Positions 4,796 to 5,754 of a stretch of DNA of 5,754 nucleotides are shown in pieces (positions within the stretch are counted from its first letter, which is position 1; the number at the start of each line of letters is the position of its first letter). Made by a program: the position numbers and the translations under genes. The notes beneath the pieces were generated by a model. That model did not search any database and was not told the DNA's origin. It saw only the letters and a program-made list of their open reading frames with translations. The stretch covers positions 1-5,754 of the forward strand of contig PWNY01000261.1 in assembly GCA_003557805.1 (NCBI GenBank), given 5' to 3'. The stretch is from Bacteroidales bacterium. Lineage in GTDB: Bacteria > Bacteroidota > Bacteroidia > Bacteroidales > UBA7960.

Positions 4796-5754
4796 ATGAA
4801 GCAGGCTTGCACCTATACCATATCGGATGTGGCCCGGGCGGTAAATGGGCATATTACCGGCAATACCGCGGGTAATAACCCTGTCAGGCTCCTTCTTACC
4901 GACTCCAGGAGGCTTCTCTCACCAGGAGTTACACTCTTTTTTGCCATCAAAACACGCAATAATGACGGCCACCGGTATATAGGGGAGCTTCTTGAAAAGG
5001 GTGTAAGAAGCTTTGTGTTGGAGAAAGCACCACGGGATTTAGCAGGCAGGTACCAGGACGCCTCTTTCCTTATTGTAAACAACAGCCTTGATGCGCTGCA
5101 GGCACTTGCCGCCACACACCGTTCAGGATTCTCATTCCCGGTACTGGCCGTAACTGGCAGCAACGGCAAGACGGTGGTCAAGGAGTGGATATACCAGCTG
5201 CTCTCCCGGAAGCACTCCATTGTAAAGAACCCCAAGAGCTTTAACTCACAGATAGGTGTTCCACTGTCGGTATGGCTAATGGAGCCGTACAACGATATGG
5301 CGGTGTTCGAGGCGGGAATATCGCGCAAGGGGGAGATGGAGAGGTTAAGGGCCATCATAAGGCCCACCGCGGGGATTTTCACCAATATTGGGCCGGCACA
5401 CGATGAGGGGTTCTCTTCAAGAAAGGAGAAGGTCAGGGAAAAACTAAAGCTGTTTACAGGCTGCGACAGCCTGGTCTACTGCGGTGACCACGGCCTGCTT
5501 AAAGAGGAGATCAATATGTGGCATGAGGAAAACAGCAGCGTGAGGCTGTTTTCATGGGGCAGTGACCCCTCTTCCGACATTGTAATAAAAGAGGTAAAGG
5601 GTACGGGAGGCTCCACAAGGGTGTCCATGCTGGCAGGGGGCAGTAAGTTCGAGGTAGTTGTTCCCTTCAGCGACAGGGCATCGGTTGAGAATGCTCTCCA
5701 CTGCGTTGCCTACCTGAAGCTCCTGGGATATGAAGATGACTTTATCAAAGAGGG
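4796..5754 (+). CDS. murF: UDP-N-acetylmuramoyl-tripeptide--D-Ala-D-Ala ligase (MurF), N-terminal part; probably MurF-alanine racemase fusion; 3' end outside window
   Basis: MurF adds D-Ala-D-Ala to UDP-MurNAc-tripeptide in the cytoplasm, the last step of the soluble peptidoglycan precursor. The frame is open from ATG at 4796 to the window end (319 codons plus two bases). Residues about 1-110 form the UDP-MurNAc-binding domain, with LLTDSRRL (33-40) and TLFFAIKTRNNDGHRY. The ATP-binding central domain follows: P-loop TGSNGKT (120-126) continuing VVKEW, SFNSQIGVPLSVW (148-160), the acidic FEAGIS (Glu172), TNIGPAH (196-202), and SVENALHCVAYL near the end. The GKTxVKEW P-loop and NDGHxYI pattern match the MurF half of Bacteroidota proteins of about 820 aa in which alanine racemase is fused C-terminally; that half is not visible here, so the fusion is inferred. 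ATG 4796 is the only usable start: a TGA lies in frame at 4775-4777, and the nearby ATG at 4786 is out of frame. It lies 11 bp after pdxA. Confidence 0.94.
   Translation, partial: MKQACTYTISDVARAVNGHITGNTAGNNPVRLLLTDSRRLLSPGVTLFFAIKTRNNDGHRYIGELLEKGVRSFVLEKAPRDLAGRYQDASFLIVNNSLDALQALAATHRSGFSFPVLAVTGSNGKTVVKEWIYQLLSRKHSIVKNPKSFNSQIGVPLSVWLMEPYNDMAVFEAGISRKGEMERLRAIIRPTAGIFTNIGPAHDEGFSSRKEKVREKLKLFTGCDSLVYCGDHGLLKEEINMWHEENSSVRLFSWGSDPSSDIVIKEVKGTGGSTRVSMLAGGSKFEVVVPFSDRASVENALHCVAYLKLLGYEDDFIKE

Noticed and set aside
4813..5385. Long open frame on the minus strand (190 codons)
   Set aside because: It lies entirely opposite the murF reading frame, which carries unmistakable Mur ligase motifs. 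The reverse translation has no recognisable family.
1..5754. CRISPR arrays, insertion sequences, tRNA/rRNA genes, toxin-antitoxin or defence genes
   Set aside because: No direct-repeat arrays, inverted terminal repeats, transposase motifs, cloverleaf folds or such protein families were seen in any frame.

Overview
This window looks like an ordinary housekeeping stretch of a Bacteroidota chromosome, most likely of the order Bacteroidales. Three things point there. Promoters match the Bacteroidota sigma-A consensus (TAnnTTTG at -7, sometimes with TTTG at -33). Shine-Dalgarno sequences are lacking before the genes. Several proteins have forms typical of the phylum: a greA-HIT gene pair, a Rieske-like lipoprotein carrying Cys in place of His, and a MurF with the GKTxVKEW P-loop of the MurF-alanine racemase fusion proteins. 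AGG (Arg) and ATA (Ile) codons are frequent throughout, and no segment stands out in composition.

Layout. Positions 1-690 hold the C-terminal half of ahcY (S-adenosylhomocysteine hydrolase), cut by the window edge. It converges, with only 3 bp between stop codons, on a minus-strand gene for a small lipoprotein (694-1146). That gene is divergent from a plus-strand gene for a one-TM, highly charged protein of unknown function (1227-1787); the intergenic space carries back-to-back promoters. Positions 1788-2096 (309 bp) have no convincing protein gene but hold a strong promoter, a strong intrinsic terminator shape, a long rod-like hairpin with a GGAA tetraloop resembling a 4.5S (SRP) RNA, and a hairpin directly in front of greA. 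Next come greA (2097-2579) and a HIT-family gene (2593-2988), probably one operon. ruvC (minus strand) converges on them. ruvC and pdxA (3708-4784) diverge from a shared promoter region at 3558-3707. The window ends inside murF (4796-5754+), 11 bp after pdxA and probably cotranscribed with it.

Functions are mostly independent core tasks: the methyl cycle (AhcY), rescue of backtracked RNA polymerase (GreA), nucleotide-conjugate hydrolysis (HIT), Holliday-junction resolution (RuvC), vitamin B6 synthesis (PdxA) and peptidoglycan precursor synthesis (MurF). I see no mobile element, CRISPR array, tRNA/rRNA gene or defence system. The least explained part, and the best place for a second look, is the structured non-coding stretch 1792-2096.
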